A stretch of DNA of 64,000 nt from Polycyclovorans algicola TG408 (lineage in GTDB: Bacteria; Pseudomonadota; Gammaproteobacteria; Nevskiales; Nevskiaceae), in contig NZ_JOMH01000001.1 in the NCBI RefSeq assembly GCF_000711245.1, positions 2,040,830-2,104,829 on the forward strand, read 5' to 3'. The notes under the pieces were generated by a model. It did not search any database and was not told the DNA's origin. It was given only the letters and a program-made list of their open reading frames with translations. This document shows, piece after piece, positions 28,526 to 36,938 of the stretch; within the stretch, counting starts at the first letter, position 1, and each line of letters starts with the position of its first letter. The translations under genes were made by a program, and so were the position numbers.

Positions 28526-29274
28526 CAGCTGAAGGGGTCGCCGGGCGGCGGTGTTGCTGCGGGCGGCGGGGTGACGTCTGGTGTGGCGTCGCCATCGTCA
28601 TCGGCATCGCTATCGGGCAGGGCATCGGGGTCAGTGACCGGCACCTGTCCCGCGCCCTGGATGATCTGGCTGGCGGTGGGCGGAATGCCGGCCTTGAAGC
28701 GCCATTGCAGCTCGCCCCAGTCCTCGGTCTCGAGGGTGATCTCGACCATCAGCGGCAGCTCGTTGGTCTCGCCCAGCCACTCGTCGGTCCATTCCTGGTT
28801 CTCGCCGAGGAAGCGCCACGTCACGGCCTCAACGTTTTCGAGCAAGCCCAGTTCGACCGGCTCGCTGTCTTGCGCCATGTCAAGCACCCGCCAGCTGTCG
28901 CGGAACAGGGTGCCTTCGGTGAGCCGATAACGGACGCGCTGAAAGCTGGTGCGGGGCTGGCGCAGCGGGTTTTGCCAGCCGGCGCGGGTGAACGTGACAT
29001 CGGCCTCAGGCTGTGCCAGGAACGGCGGCTGGGCATCACCAAACGGGTCGCGGATACCGCGCGCGCTGAGTTGTCGAATGTCGTCGCGCATGCGCCGGTA
29101 ACTGCGCTGGAATTCGGCGGTGCGGTCCATCGCGGCCTCAACCCCGACACGGGTGTCGAGCACGCTGCGCAGACCGCCGTAGGCCAGGACCGACATGATC
29201 GAGAAGATCAGCAGCACGACGATGAGTTCGAGCAGCGTGAAGCCGGTCTGCGGTAGTCGGGACGTCTTGGTCAT
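28525..29274 (-). CDS. gspJ: Type II secretion minor pseudopilin J
   Basis: Minor pseudopilin of 249 residues. The type IV leader cleaves after TG, before FTLLELIVVLLIFSIMSVLAYGGL with Glu5 present. The globular domain includes RSYRRMRDDIRQL and QRVRYRLTEGTLFRD. The C-terminal 40 residues are a Pro/Ala/Asp-rich low-complexity tail (DPDALPDSDADDDGDATPD), longer than typical and possibly disordered. It overlaps gspI by four bases. Confidence 0.93.
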   Translation of the reverse strand: MTKTSRLPQTGFTLLELIVVLLIFSIMSVLAYGGLRSVLDTRVGVEAAMDRTAEFQRSYRRMRDDIRQLSARGIRDPFGDAQPPFLAQPEADVTFTRAGWQNPLRQPRTSFQRVRYRLTEGTLFRDSWRVLDMAQDSEPVELGLLENVEAVTWRFLGENQEWTDEWLGETNELPLMVEITLETEDWGELQWRFKAGIPPTASQIIQGAGQVPVTDPDALPDSDADDDGDATPDVTPPPAATPPPGDPFS

Positions 29275-29660
29275 GGCGGCGCCGTGCCGCCACTGCCGCT
29301 GGGGTTGCGCATGAAGGTGGAAAGCTGGGCGTAGCGATTTTCACCGTCTGCATCGCGGACAACGATGTCGATGCGTCGCAGCGCAGGGTCTTGGGTGGCT
29401 TGCACGGTGGTTTCCCATTCCCACTCGAAGCCGCCCATGTCGGCGGTGTCGTCCTGGTCGCCCTCTTCGGGCCACTGCGGCTGGCTCATCACCTCGCTGA
29501 GCTGGTTTTGCGCCACCCACATGGCAAGCGTGCGCAGACGCAGGTGGTGGGCGGTGTCGGCGTAGCGCGCCATGCCGGACAGCACCGCCGCCATGGCGAT
29601 GGCCAGCACCACCAGCGCGGCGAGCACCTCGATCAGCGTAAAGCCGCGCGCGCGACTCAC
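29271..29660 (-). CDS. gspI: Type II secretion minor pseudopilin I
   Basis: Minor pseudopilin of 129 residues that initiates the tip complex with GspJ and GspK. The leader MSRARG is followed by FTLIEVLAALVVLAIAMAAVLSGM with Glu5. The WVAQNQLSEVM segment is the typical GspI signature. It overlaps gspH and gspJ by four bases each. Confidence 0.94.
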   Translation of the reverse strand: MSRARGFTLIEVLAALVVLAIAMAAVLSGMARYADTAHHLRLRTLAMWVAQNQLSEVMSQPQWPEEGDQDDTADMGGFEWEWETTVQATQDPALRRIDIVVRDADGENRYAQLSTFMRNPSGSGGTAPP

Positions 29661-30193
29661 TCGCCGACCTCGTCGCGGGGGATCTGCTCACGTTTGATGC
29701 GACCGAGCACGTCGACCTCGACGCGGTAGGCAAGGTCAAGATCACCGGCGAACAGATCGATGACCATGGGTGTGACTTCGCCGCTGGACAGAAACAACCC
29801 CAGCGGCTCCATCGAGGCCGCGGCGTCTTCGAGCTGCACGGCCGGCGGCATTGGACGTCCCTCGATGCGCAGACGCATCTCGATGGGCTCGGGAATGACC
29901 TGGGCGCGAAACACACCGTTCTCGGCATAGGGCATCCAGCGACCGTCGCCGCCAATGGCGACCCATTGCCATTGGGTCTCGGTGGGGCGAAAACCGATGA
30001 ACAGGCCCTGCAATTCGGCTTCTTCCTGCGCCAGCGCCAGCATGCGGTGCAGCTTCTGAGCTTCGTTGTCGAGGCGGTCGGCGACGTTGCGGCCGCTCAC
30101 CGAAAACATGGCGAAGGTGATCATCACGCCGATGATCAGCACCACCACCATGATTTCGAGCAGCGTGAAACCCAGGGTGCGACGCCGCTGCAC
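29657..30193 (-). CDS. gspH: Type II secretion minor pseudopilin H
   Basis: Minor pseudopilin of 178 residues linking tip complex and major pseudopilin. The leader MQRRRTLG is followed by FTLLEIMVVVLIIGVMITFAMFSV with Glu5, then a GspH/FimT-type globular domain (EAQKLHRMLALAQEEAELQG, GFRPTETQWQWVAIG). It starts 8 bases after gspG. Confidence 0.92.
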   Translation of the reverse strand: MQRRRTLGFTLLEIMVVVLIIGVMITFAMFSVSGRNVADRLDNEAQKLHRMLALAQEEAELQGLFIGFRPTETQWQWVAIGGDGRWMPYAENGVFRAQVIPEPIEMRLRIEGRPMPPAVQLEDAAASMEPLGLFLSSGEVTPMVIDLFAGDLDLAYRVEVDVLGRIKREQIPRDEVGE

Positions 30194-30201
30194 GGGCCTG
30201 C

Positions 30202-30642
30202 TCAGTTCAGATTCCAGTTCCCGATATCGGCGGCGACGCCTTCACCGCCACTGCGACCGTCAGCGCCGAAGGAGAAGATGTCGAACTCGGCGCGCGTGCC
30301 GGGATACAAATACTGGTAGGGCGTGCCCCAGGGGTCGTTGGGCAGGCTCTGGATGTAGCCGCCCGACTTCCAGTTGCGGGGTTCGGGCTCGCCGCTGGGC
30401 TTTTCGACCAGTGCTTCGAGACCCTGCTGGGTGCTCGGGTAATTGAAGTTGTCGAGGCGGTACAGGTTGAGTGAAGCCTCGAGCATGCGGATGTCCTGGC
30501 GTGCCTTGGTCATGCGGGCATCGTCCGGTCGATCCATGATGCGCGGCACCACCACCGCCGCGAGAATGCCGAGGATGACCACCACGACCATGATTTCGAT
30601 CAGGGTGAAGCCGCGGGCGCGGCGGGAGAGGGCAGTGCGCAT
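30202..30642 (-). CDS. gspG: Type II secretion major pseudopilin G
   Basis: Main subunit of the pseudopilus, 146 residues. The leader ends at Gly11, before FTLIEIMVVVVILGILAAVVVPRI, with Glu16 as the mature +5 residue. The globular part has the conserved calcium-site and GspG signature: LYRLDNFNYPSTQQGLEALVEKP and NDPWGTPYQYLYPG ... FDIFSFGADGRSGGEG. The ATG at 30642 is chosen because the longer frame adds 20 residues unlike any leader. It heads the chain; gspC, D, E and F are not in the window. Confidence 0.96.
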   Translation of the reverse strand: MRTALSRRARGFTLIEIMVVVVILGILAAVVVPRIMDRPDDARMTKARQDIRMLEASLNLYRLDNFNYPSTQQGLEALVEKPSGEPEPRNWKSGGYIQSLPNDPWGTPYQYLYPGTRAEFDIFSFGADGRSGGEGVAADIGNWNLN

Positions 30643-30744
30643 GGAATCCGTTCTGGGTGATGGAGGAGCGTCATCGGTGGCGGCGGGCAACCGCAAGGCC
30701 ACGTTGAAGTTTTTGGATCATAACAAAGGGCCTGGGTTCCTCTG

Positions 30745-31311
30745 ATGAAAGGGGCCGCCCTCCTGCTGGCAATATTTGCCGCGCTCGAAGCCGCCCGGCC
30801 GTGGTGTTTCGAGGCCCTGCGCTATGACCGCGACGGCCTGCTGCAGGGTGAGCTTTGGCGATTGCTGAGCGCCCACTTCGTGCACCTGGGCCCGGTCCAC
30901 GCGCTGATGAACGGCATCGGTGTGGTGTTGCTGGTTCTGCTGTGCCAGCCGCGCTGGAGCATTGCCGGCTGGTGCTGGCGCAGCGCCGCGCTGGCGCTGC
31001 CGATCAGCCTAGGCTTGCTGGCCGCACTGCCCGGCCTTTCCAGCTATGTCGGGTTTTCCGGCGTCGCCCACGGCCTGTTCGTGCTCGGCTTGTGGCCGTT
31101 GGCGCGCCAGGGCGACTGGATTGCGCGCGGCTGCCTGGTGTATCTGGTGGGCAAGCTTGGCTGGGAGATGATCTTCGGTGCGGCGGTGATCGACAGCCAG
31201 TGGATTGGCGGCGCCGTGATTGTCGAAGCCCACAGTTTCGGCGCCCTGGCGGCGGCGGCAGGGCTTGCGGCACGGGCATGGCTTGACGCGCGGGGGGCGT
31301 CTCGCCGCTAA
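30745..31311 (+). CDS. rrtA: Rhombosortase (rhomboid-type intramembrane protease)
   Basis: Six-helix membrane protease of 188 residues of the rhomboid branch that cleaves GlyGly-CTERM tails on proteins moving through type II secretion. The early motif GELWRLLSAHFVHLGPVHALMNGIG, the serine motif YVGFSGVAHGLF (Ser105) and the catalytic histidine in EAHSFGALAA (His163) are all present. It is divergent from gspG with about 100 bases between them, which matches the functional link to type II secretion. Its substrates must lie outside the window. fabD begins 34 bases after its stop. Confidence 0.88.
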   Translation: MKGAALLLAIFAALEAARPWCFEALRYDRDGLLQGELWRLLSAHFVHLGPVHALMNGIGVVLLVLLCQPRWSIAGWCWRSAALALPISLGLLAALPGLSSYVGFSGVAHGLFVLGLWPLARQGDWIARGCLVYLVGKLGWEMIFGAAVIDSQWIGGAVIVEAHSFGALAAAAGLAARAWLDARGASRR

Positions 31312-31345
31312 TGTCGCCCCTCGAAGCCTTGGGTCAAATTTACCT

Positions 31346-32278
31346 ATGACATTTGCGATGCTGTTTCCGGGACAGGGCTCCCAAGCCGTGGGCATGTTGG
31401 GCGACTGGACGCACCCTCGGGTGGTCGAAACCTTTGCCGAGGCCGGCGACGCCCTCGGTTACGACCTGGCAACGCTGGTGCGCTCAGGTCCCGAAGCCGA
31501 GCTGAACCGCACGGATCGCACCCAGCCGGCGCTGCTCGCCGCCAGCATCGCGCTGTGGCGCGTCTGGCAGGCCGAGGGCGGTGCCACGCCGGTGGCCATG
31601 GCCGGCCACAGCCTCGGTGAGTATTCGGCGCTGGTCGCTGCCGGCGCGCTCGACTTCGCCGCCGGCCTGAGGCTGGTCGAACGGCGTGGCCAGTTGATGC
31701 AGACCGCCGTGCCCGAAGGTGAAGGCGGCATGGTCGCGGTCATTGGCCTTGAAGATGAGGCGGTCGAGGCCCTGTGCGCCCGCTGCCCACTCGACGCCGT
31801 GCTGTCGCCGGTCAATTACAACGCACCGGGCCAGGTGGTGGTGGCCGGTGCGCGCGCCGCGCTCGATTGGCTGGAAGCCGAAGGCAAGGCCGCCGGTGCC
31901 CGCATGCTGGTGCGCCTGCCGGTGTCGGTGCCGTCGCACTGTGCGCTGATGAAGCCTGCGGCCCTCGAATTTGCCCGAGATCTGGATGCCGTCACGCTGC
32001 AGATGCCCGAGGTGCCGGTCTTGCACAACGTCGACGCCAGCCCGCGCGTTGATCTCGGCGGCGTGCGTGCCGCGCTCGCCAGCCAGATGCACCAACCGGT
32101 GCGCTGGTCGCAGACCCTGCTGGTGCTGCAGGGACAGGGCATTACAGCGCTGGCCGAATGCGGCCCCGGCAAGGTTCTGGCCGGCCTGGCCAAGCGCACG
32201 CTCAAGGGTGTGCCGTGTCACGCGCTCGAGTCGCCAGCAGGGCTGGCGAGTGCACAAACCGCGATTGCGGCAAAATAA
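31346..32278 (+). CDS. fabD: Malonyl CoA-acyl carrier protein transacylase
   Basis: Loads malonyl groups onto ACP for fatty acid elongation; 310 residues. FPGQGSQ opens the protein, the nucleophile is in AGHSLGEYSAL, the Arg in LVERRGQLMQ binds the malonate carboxylate and the histidine is in VPSHCALMKPA. The ATG at 31346 starts MTFAMLFPGQGSQ; the 42 upstream codons in frame overlap the rhombosortase gene and are not similar to FabD. It begins the fabD-fabG-acpP-fabF block. Confidence 0.97.
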   Translation: MTFAMLFPGQGSQAVGMLGDWTHPRVVETFAEAGDALGYDLATLVRSGPEAELNRTDRTQPALLAASIALWRVWQAEGGATPVAMAGHSLGEYSALVAAGALDFAAGLRLVERRGQLMQTAVPEGEGGMVAVIGLEDEAVEALCARCPLDAVLSPVNYNAPGQVVVAGARAALDWLEAEGKAAGARMLVRLPVSVPSHCALMKPAALEFARDLDAVTLQMPEVPVLHNVDASPRVDLGGVRAALASQMHQPVRWSQTLLVLQGQGITALAECGPGKVLAGLAKRTLKGVPCHALESPAGLASAQTAIAAK

Positions 32279-32324
32279 CCCCCATTAGAAGCGCTCGACG
32301 ACTGATTGGGCGCGTGAGAAAACG

Positions 32325-33053
32325 ATGAAGAAACTGGAAGGACAAACCGCCTGGGTGACTGGCGCGAGTCGTGGTATCGGGCGGGCCATCGCCCGGCGCT
32401 TGGCCGAGGATGGCGCCAAAGTGATCGGCACCGCCACGAGTCAGGCGGGGGCCGATGGCATTACCGCGGCGCTGGCCGAGTTCGGCGGGCAGGGCGCAGT
32501 GCTGGACGTGCGCGAGCCCGAGGCCGCCGAGGCACTGCTCAAAGCGGCAGGCGCGCCGACTATTCTGGTCAACAATGCCGGAGTCACCCGTGACCAATTG
32601 CTGATGCGCATGAAGGATGAGGATTGGGACGCGGTGATTGCCACCGACCTGACCAGCGTCTTTCGGCTGACGCGTGCGGTTCTCAAAAGCATGATGAAGG
32701 CGCGCCACGGCCGTATCATCAGCATCGGCTCGGTGGTCGGCACGCGCGGCAATCCCGGGCAAACCAACTATTGCGCGGCCAAGGCCGGACTGGTCGGCTT
32801 TTCTAAATCGCTGGCGCAGGAAATCGGCTCCAGAGGTATCACGGTCAATGTGGTGGCACCGGGTTTCATCGCCACCGACATGACCGACGCGCTTGCCGAA
32901 GCAACGCGCGAGAGTTTGTTGTCTGCAGTTCCGCTGGGTCGTCTGGGGGCACCGGAAGACATCGCCAATGCGGTGGCCTTCCTTGCCTCGACGGAGGCCG
33001 GGTACATTACCGGCGAAACCTTGCACATCAATGGTGGTTTGCACATGGCCTGA
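32325..33053 (+). CDS. fabG: 3-oxoacyl-[acyl-carrier-protein] reductase
   Basis: NADPH-dependent SDR of 242 residues that reduces 3-ketoacyl-ACP. It has the cofactor motif TGASRGIGRA near the N-terminus, NNAGVTRDQLLMRM, the catalytic Ser in IGSVVGTRGNPGQ, the YxxxK pair in NYCAAKAG and the C-terminal TGETLHINGGLHM. It lies 46 bases after fabD and 100 bases before acpP. Confidence 0.97.
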   Translation: MKKLEGQTAWVTGASRGIGRAIARRLAEDGAKVIGTATSQAGADGITAALAEFGGQGAVLDVREPEAAEALLKAAGAPTILVNNAGVTRDQLLMRMKDEDWDAVIATDLTSVFRLTRAVLKSMMKARHGRIISIGSVVGTRGNPGQTNYCAAKAGLVGFSKSLAQEIGSRGITVNVVAPGFIATDMTDALAEATRESLLSAVPLGRLGAPEDIANAVAFLASTEAGYITGETLHINGGLHMA

Positions 33054-33114
33054 GCGGGCTTCCCCCGCCTCCAAGGCCAAACGGGGAACGCTGTTTCCCT
33101 TCCTTTTATCCCTT

Positions 33115-33120
33115 TACAAT
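33115..33120 (+). promoter_or_regulatory. Possible -10 element for acpP
   Basis: TACAAT 36 bases before the acpP ATG, followed by an AGGGCGG/CCGCCC-like purine-rich leader. The -35 position holds only TGTTTC. A separate acpP promoter is common because ACP is needed in excess over the enzymes. Confidence 0.35.
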
Positions 33121-33155
33121 AGGGCGGCTTTCGCCCAATCAGTCAGGAGTGACGC

Positions 33156-33401
33156 ATGAGCAGTCTCGAAGAGAAAGTTAAGAAAATCATCGCTGAGCAG
33201 TTGTCAGTTGCCGAAGACCAGATCACCCCTGACGCTTCGTTTGTCGAAGACCTCGGTGCTGACTCGCTCGACACCGTTGAACTGGTGATGGCGCTGGAAG
33301 AAGAGTTCGAGATCGATATTCCTGACGAAGAAGCCGAAAAGATCGTGACCTTCAACGACGTGCTCAAGTACATCAAGAATCACGCCAAGCTCGAAGGCTG
33401 A
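33156..33401 (+). CDS. acpP: Acyl carrier protein
   Basis: Acidic carrier of 81 residues for growing acyl chains. Ser37 in [19 protein letters not shown] is the 4'-phosphopantetheine site. AGGAG lies before the ATG. The protein is about four residues longer at the C-terminus (KLEG) than E. coli ACP. A strong terminator follows within 13 bases. Confidence 0.98.
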   Translation: MSSLEEKVKKIIAEQLSVAEDQITPDASFVEDLGADSLDTVELVMALEEEFEIDIPDEEAEKIVTFNDVLKYIKNHAKLEG

Positions 33402-33413
33402 TTCGCGTCACCG

Positions 33414-33445
33414 ATGGGGCCGCCCGGTGCGGCCCCATTTTGTTT
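33414..33445 (+). terminator. Terminator between acpP and fabF
   Basis: A perfect 10-bp stem (33414-33423 with 33429-33438), loop CCGGT, followed by TTTTGTTTT. It would give an abundant short acpP message with partial read-through to fabF. Confidence 0.85.
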
Positions 33446-33497
33446 TCTGCCCTCGCGCGCGGAGGGCAATTTGAAAAGTGTCACTTAAGGAATTCTC

Positions 33498-34736
33498 ATG
33501 TCCCGTCGCGTTGTTGTGACCGGCCTCGGCACCATTTCGCCGGTCGGCAATACCGTTGCCGAAGCGTGGTCTGCAGTTTGTGAAGGGCGTTCGGGCATCC
33601 GCCCGGTGACCGCTTACGACATCAGCGCCTACACCACGCGCATCGCTGGGACCATCATCGACTTCGATCCTTCGCAGTGGATGAGCGTCAAGGACGTCAA
33701 GCGCACTGATGAATTTATCCAGTTCGGCGTCGCCGCCGCCAAGCAGGCGATGCAGGACTCCGGAATCGAAATTACTGACGAAAATCGCGAGCGCATCGGC
33801 GTTTGCGTGGGGTCTGGCATCGGCGGTATTGGCACCATCGAGGCCGAATGCCGGGTCTTGCACGCCAGTGGCCCGCGGCGTTTGTCGCCGTTTTTCGTGC
33901 CGTCGTCGATCATCAACATGATTTCGGGCTACATCTCCATTGACCTCGGCATCACCGGGCCCAACCTCGCCACGGTCAGCGCCTGCACCACCGGCGCCCA
34001 TGCCATCGGCGTGGCCTACCGCATGATCCAGTACGGCGATGCCGACATCTTCATCGCCGGCGGCGCGGAATACGGTTCGGCACCGGCCGGCATGGCGGGC
34101 TTCTGCCAGGCGCGTGCCATGTCGACCCGCAATGATGACCCCACCGTTGCCAGTCGCCCGTTTGATGCCGGCCGCGATGGTTTCGTGCTCGGCGACGGTG
34201 CCGGGGTGCTGGTGCTGGAGTCGCTGGAAAGCGCGCAGGCGCGTGGCGCCAAGATTTACGCCGAAATCGTCGGCTTCGGCATGTCGGGGGATGCATCGCA
34301 CATCACGCTGCCGCCCGACGACGGCAACGGTGCGCGACGTGCCATGGTCAACGCCATGAAGGATGCCAAGGTCAATCCTGACGAGGTTGACTACATCAAC
34401 GCGCATGGCACCTCGACGCCGGCGGGTGACGTGGCCGAAACCGTGGCCATCAAGGCCGCTTTCGGTGAGCGCGCCTACAAGTTGCCGGTGTCGTCGACCA
34501 AGTCGGTGACCGGGCATCTGTTGGGTGCGGCCGGTGGGATCGAAGCCGTGTTCTCGGTGCTGGCGCTGCAGGACCAGGTGATTCCGCCGACCATGAACCT
34601 CACCGACCCTGACCCCAAATGTGACCTGGACTACGTGCCCCACACCGCGCGTCAGGCCAAGCTCAACCTGGTGCTGTCCAACTCCTTCGGGTTTGGTGGG
34701 ACCAACGGCACTCTGGCGTTCAAGCGCTACGCTTGA
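33498..34736 (+). CDS. fabF: 3-oxoacyl-[acyl-carrier-protein] synthase II
   Basis: Elongating condensing enzyme of 412 residues. The catalytic Cys163 is in VSACTTGAHAIG, with histidines in NAHGTSTPAGD and KSVTGHLLGAAGG, and GFGGTNGTLAFKR closes the fold. AAGGAATT precedes the ATG. It is preceded by the acpP terminator and followed by pabB after 58 bases, as in many gammaproteobacteria. Confidence 0.97.
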   Translation: MSRRVVVTGLGTISPVGNTVAEAWSAVCEGRSGIRPVTAYDISAYTTRIAGTIIDFDPSQWMSVKDVKRTDEFIQFGVAAAKQAMQDSGIEITDENRERIGVCVGSGIGGIGTIEAECRVLHASGPRRLSPFFVPSSIINMISGYISIDLGITGPNLATVSACTTGAHAIGVAYRMIQYGDADIFIAGGAEYGSAPAGMAGFCQARAMSTRNDDPTVASRPFDAGRDGFVLGDGAGVLVLESLESAQARGAKIYAEIVGFGMSGDASHITLPPDDGNGARRAMVNAMKDAKVNPDEVDYINAHGTSTPAGDVAETVAIKAAFGERAYKLPVSSTKSVTGHLLGAAGGIEAVFSVLALQDQVIPPTMNLTDPDPKCDLDYVPHTARQAKLNLVLSNSFGFGGTNGTLAFKRYA

Positions 34737-34794
34737 CAATGGGTTACGCCGCCGCGGCATGCCGGCGGCCGTGACCTGACGTGACGGCCGCCCG

Positions 34795-36117
34795 ATGATG
34801 CACGTCGTAGAAGGCTCACCGGCATTCGGCGACCTGTTGTGTTTGCAGGCGGCCGATCCGGCGCGGTTCCCCTGCCTGCTCGAAAGCGCCGCTGCGCACC
34901 CACGCTCTGGCCGCTTCGATGTGTTGATGATGGTCGACCCGTCAGCCGCCGTTGAAACCGTGGACGATGTTGATCCATTTGCCTTGCTCGACGCCCGCTT
35001 GGCCGCCTTGCCGCCCTGCGCGCCGCATCCGCTGCTGCCCTTCGTCGGTGGTTATGCGCTGTTTCTGGCGTACGAAGCCGGGCGGTGGGTGGAGCCGCGC
35101 TGGCAGCCTCATGCCCGACCCAGTGGCCTGCCCGAGGCGCAGTTGCTGCGTGTGCCGGCCGCGCTGATGCGGGATCGCACCGACGGCCGGATTTATGCCG
35201 TCAGCGAACGCAGTCAAGCCGAGGCGCAGGGGCTGCTCGATGCACTTGCCGCCGCGCCGCCACGGTCACCGCCGGGCAACCCGGTGCTGGCCTCGCTGGC
35301 CGCGGAGCCTGCCGACGATTTTCTGGCCGGCGTGGCGCGCATTCACGACTGGCTGCGCGCTGGGGACGTGTTTCAGGTCAACCTGTCGCGGCGTTGGTCC
35401 GGCACCCTGGCCGACGGCGTCGACCCCGCACACCTGCATCTGGCGCTGCGCGCGGCCAACCCGGCACCGTTTGCCGCCAGTTGGCGGGGCGCAGGCTGGT
35501 CGGTGGTCAGTTCATCGCCAGAGCGGCTGATCAGCATTCGCAGTGATCGCGTCGACACCCGGCCCATTGCCGGCACCACTGCGCGTGGCATGGATGCCAC
35601 CGCCGACACCCAGGCCATCGTCAACCTGCGCGCCAGTGCCAAGGAGCGCGCCGAACACATCATGCTGATCGACCTCGAACGCAACGATCTTGGCCGGGTC
35701 TGTACACCCGGCAGCGTTGTGGTCGACGAGTTGATGACGGTCGAAACTTACCCGCATGTGCATCATCTGGTGTCCAACGTCAGTGGCCGTTTGCGGCGCG
35801 GTGTCGGCGCGGGCACTGCGCTGCGCGCGGTGTTTCCCGGCGGCACGATCACTGGGTGCCCCAAGGTGCGCTGCATGGAAATCATCACCGAGCTTGAGTC
35901 GGGCCAGCGCGGTGCCTACACCGGCGCGATTGCTTACGCGTCGCGCTGCGGGCAGTTCGACAGCAACATACTGATTCGCAGCCTCACCGTGGTCGGCCGG
36001 CAGTTGAGCCTGCGGGCCGGGGCCGGCATCGTCGCCGACTCGCGTGCCGACACCGAACTGGCCGAAACCGAGGCCAAGGCGCGCGGCATGCTCCGGGCGT
36101 TGGGGTTGGCCGGGTGA
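34795..36117 (+). CDS. pabB: Aminodeoxychorismate synthase component I
   Basis: Chorismate-using enzyme of 440 residues for 4-aminobenzoate and folate synthesis. The C-terminal chorismate-binding domain has DVFQVNLSRRWSG, PIAGTTARG, DLERNDLGRVC and GGTITGCPKVRCMEIITELE; PIAGT at this position marks PabB. The N-terminal domain (LLPFVGGYALFLAYEAGRWVEP) is the TrpE-like lid. No PabA glutaminase domain is fused, so a separate amidotransferase or free ammonia must serve it. It overlaps pabC by four bases. Confidence 0.94.
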   Translation: MMHVVEGSPAFGDLLCLQAADPARFPCLLESAAAHPRSGRFDVLMMVDPSAAVETVDDVDPFALLDARLAALPPCAPHPLLPFVGGYALFLAYEAGRWVEPRWQPHARPSGLPEAQLLRVPAALMRDRTDGRIYAVSERSQAEAQGLLDALAAAPPRSPPGNPVLASLAAEPADDFLAGVARIHDWLRAGDVFQVNLSRRWSGTLADGVDPAHLHLALRAANPAPFAASWRGAGWSVVSSSPERLISIRSDRVDTRPIAGTTARGMDATADTQAIVNLRASAKERAEHIMLIDLERNDLGRVCTPGSVVVDELMTVETYPHVHHLVSNVSGRLRRGVGAGTALRAVFPGGTITGCPKVRCMEIITELESGQRGAYTGAIAYASRCGQFDSNILIRSLTVVGRQLSLRAGAGIVADSRADTELAETEAKARGMLRALGLAG

Positions 36118-36938
36118 GGGCCCTTGTCGATGGGGGGGTGGTTGATCAGACCCGTGCGGTCGATGCCAATACCGACGGCGTGTTCCGCACCTTGCTGGTG
36201 TGGGGCGGGGTCATTGTCGACGCGGCTGCGCAGCATGCCGTCCTGCAGGACGATGCGCGGCGACTGGGGCTGAGCGCCGCGCCGCTGGCCATCTGGCAGG
36301 CGGACAGCCTCACCGCGCTGGATGGCGAACCGCGCGCCGCCTTGCGCTGGTCGGTGGTTCGGGCTGCGGATGGCAGTCACCCCGTCACATCGCGGCGTCG
36401 GGTCGCGGCCAGGCCGTTGCCACCCGACCGACCGCCGCAGAACTGGACGCACGGTGTCCACGCCGATGTCAGCCCGGTGCGGCTCATGGGGCCGCCGACG
36501 CGGGCCGGCATCAAGCATCTGGACCGTTCGCAGCAGCGCGAGGGCGCGCGCGGGTGGTCGCCTGACCAGGCTGAAGCACTGATGTGCGATGACGCCGGCC
36601 ATCTGGTGTGTGGCACACGCAGCAACCTGTTCTGGGTGTCGCAAGGCGAGTTGTTCACGCCGCCCTTGGACCGCGTCGGTGTGCGTGGTCTGATGCATCG
36701 TAAAATCGAGGCGCTGGCGGATGCGCTGGGCTTGCGGCTCAGCCCTCGGCGGGTCCGTCCGGAACAATTGAATGATGCCGAGGAGCTTTTCGTGACCAAC
36801 AGCCTGATCGGACTCTGGCCCGTGCGCAGCGTGGGAGCGCAGCAATGGCGGGCGCCCGGTCCGGTCACCCGGAAATTGCTGCCAGCGCTGCAGCATCCCT
36901 TGGCCGATCACATGCGGGAGACGCCATGCGTCGGTTGA
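36114..36938 (+). CDS. pabC: Aminodeoxychorismate lyase (class IV PLP enzyme)
   Basis: Releases pyruvate from aminodeoxychorismate to give 4-aminobenzoate; 274 residues. The PLP lysine is in TRAGIKHLDRSQQ, and CGTRSNLFWV and ELFVTNSLIGLWPV are the class IV signatures. The start appears to be GTG at 36114, overlapping pabB. It overlaps mltG by 13 bases. The pabC-mltG-tmk-holB-pilZ order is standard in gammaproteobacteria. Confidence 0.94.
   Translation: MRALVDGGVVDQTRAVDANTDGVFRTLLVWGGVIVDAAAQHAVLQDDARRLGLSAAPLAIWQADSLTALDGEPRAALRWSVVRAADGSHPVTSRRRVAARPLPPDRPPQNWTHGVHADVSPVRLMGPPTRAGIKHLDRSQQREGARGWSPDQAEALMCDDAGHLVCGTRSNLFWVSQGELFTPPLDRVGVRGLMHRKIEALADALGLRLSPRRVRPEQLNDAEELFVTNSLIGLWPVRSVGAQQWRAPGPVTRKLLPALQHPLADHMRETPCVG

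Noticed and set aside
33408-34760. Long minus-strand frame (450 codons) opposite fabF
   Set aside because: Antisense shadow; fabF is complete and conserved on the other strand.
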